Source of the DNA: Maratus speciosus
Taxonomy: Eukaryota > Arthropoda > Arachnida > Araneae > Salticidae
DNA: 64,000 nt
Direction: 5' to 3'
Assembly (NCBI GenBank): GCA_963932465.1
Contig: OZ010786.1
Span: forward strand, 596,367,038 to 596,431,037
The notes under the pieces are model-generated. The model did not search any database, was not told the DNA's origin, and saw only the letters and a list, made by a program, of their open reading frames with translations. Made by a program: the position numbers and the translations under genes. Positions 63,432 to 64,000 of the stretch are shown piece after piece. The first letter of the stretch is position 1. Every line of letters starts with the position of its first letter.

Positions 63432-64000
63432 TAATATTTTAAATATGCCAAGTGATATTTATATGTCTGTTTATTAAAAGGTACTAACTAAATTTTTATT
63501 TTATTAAAAAGTAATATTTTATTTTATTAAAAGGTTTTTTCATTAAAAGGTGTTTATTACTTTTAGGAATAATTCAAAAATTACTATTTAAAACACTGTT
63601 TGATTAAACATCATTATTACACTGTTTTAGGCAGAAATGACACTTAAATTAATAAAACGAAATAAAACTAAATAAATGATGATTTAGAAAATATTTTGAA
63701 ACTTTTATGCTCAATTAATACGCTCATTTCAGTATTCATTTGAAGTTTTGAATTTTTTAGAAACCCTCTTCTTACATCTTAAAATTAACCATCATGTCAA
63801 ATTCCAAGTCCTACCACCTCTCTCAACATAAAGGACTATGTTGAAATAGGAACTGTCACCATTAATTTGCCAACATTAATTTTGAATTCGGTTTGTTATT
63901 TCCTAATATTCCTCAGAAACGTATTTTAGAAAACTTTTAAAGGCCTTTTTTAGAGCGTTTGTTGTTCCTGTGAACCCAATGTGGTAGAATCATCGGCATA
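63432..64000. repeat. Relative of the window-start repeat
   Basis: GGAACTGTCACCATTAATTT, TTCGGTTTGTTATTTCCTAA and TTAGAGCGTTTGTTGTTCCT align in order with 110-170 and 317-350. It runs off the right edge. Confidence 0.5.

Noticed and set aside
1..64000. CRISPR array, bacterial operons, Shine-Dalgarno sites
   Set aside because: Direct repeats here are long, diverged or microsatellite; content is eukaryotic. No repeat-spacer pattern.

Overview
This window is strongly AT-rich animal DNA. I found no convincing host protein-coding gene. Nearly everything recognisable is transposable-element sequence at different ages. The retroelement families (BEL/Pao LTR element, LINE with a gag-like ORF1 carrying CCHC knuckles, tRNA-derived SINE), mariner remnants, and the density of hAT-type, TTAA-type and Helitron-like non-autonomous elements suggest an arthropod. 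The lineage cannot be fixed from sequence alone; an arachnid is only a guess.

Layout. 0-8 kb: tandem repeat with a LINE-like (GAGTATAGAT)n tail, TTAA-flanked MITEs, two copies of a dispersed element carrying hAT-type MITEs with clear target duplications, and a pogo/Tigger-like element. 8-16 kb: a Helitron-like block with tandem repeats, MITEs, a minus-strand Helitron-like end and simple repeats. 16.4-23.2 kb: a ~2.1-kb tandem duplication whose second copy took a 2.46-kb LINE carrying only ORF1 and an 8-bp-TSD MITE; the first copy preserves the empty sites. 23.2-32.6 kb: palindromic and mariner-type inverted-repeat elements and chains or nests of TTAA elements. 32.6-44.7 kb: short-TIR elements made of 130-175-bp tandem repeats, an intact SINE, a head-to-head pair of mariner transposase 3' ends, and a diverged block recurring about every 2.5-2.8 kb. 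44.7-46.2 kb: a fold-back element. 46.35-49.84 kb: a long inverted-repeat element, each arm built of ~480-bp tandem units, enclosing a broken gene of the 'DTDVLVL / AFTGCD / Cys-rich tail' type. 50.6-57.2 kb: a young, complete BEL/Pao retrotransposon (374-bp LTRs differing at about 2 positions, 5-bp TSD) inserted at the edge of a hAT MITE. 57.2-64 kb: two abutting GC-rich palindromes, a TTAA-element chain, another tandem-repeat short-TIR element, microsatellites and a third Helitron-like end.

Working together: the BEL/Pao element is the only nearly complete autonomous unit (gag, protease, RT, RNase H, integrase). Its coding frame is broken twice, each time by one extra base in an A-run, which could be assembly error. 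The LINE ORF1 has one internal stop and a lost zinc-knuckle cysteine. The main value of the window is as a record of nested insertions, several provable by empty sites inside the window. The best candidate for something undescribed is the 46.35-49.84-kb element.
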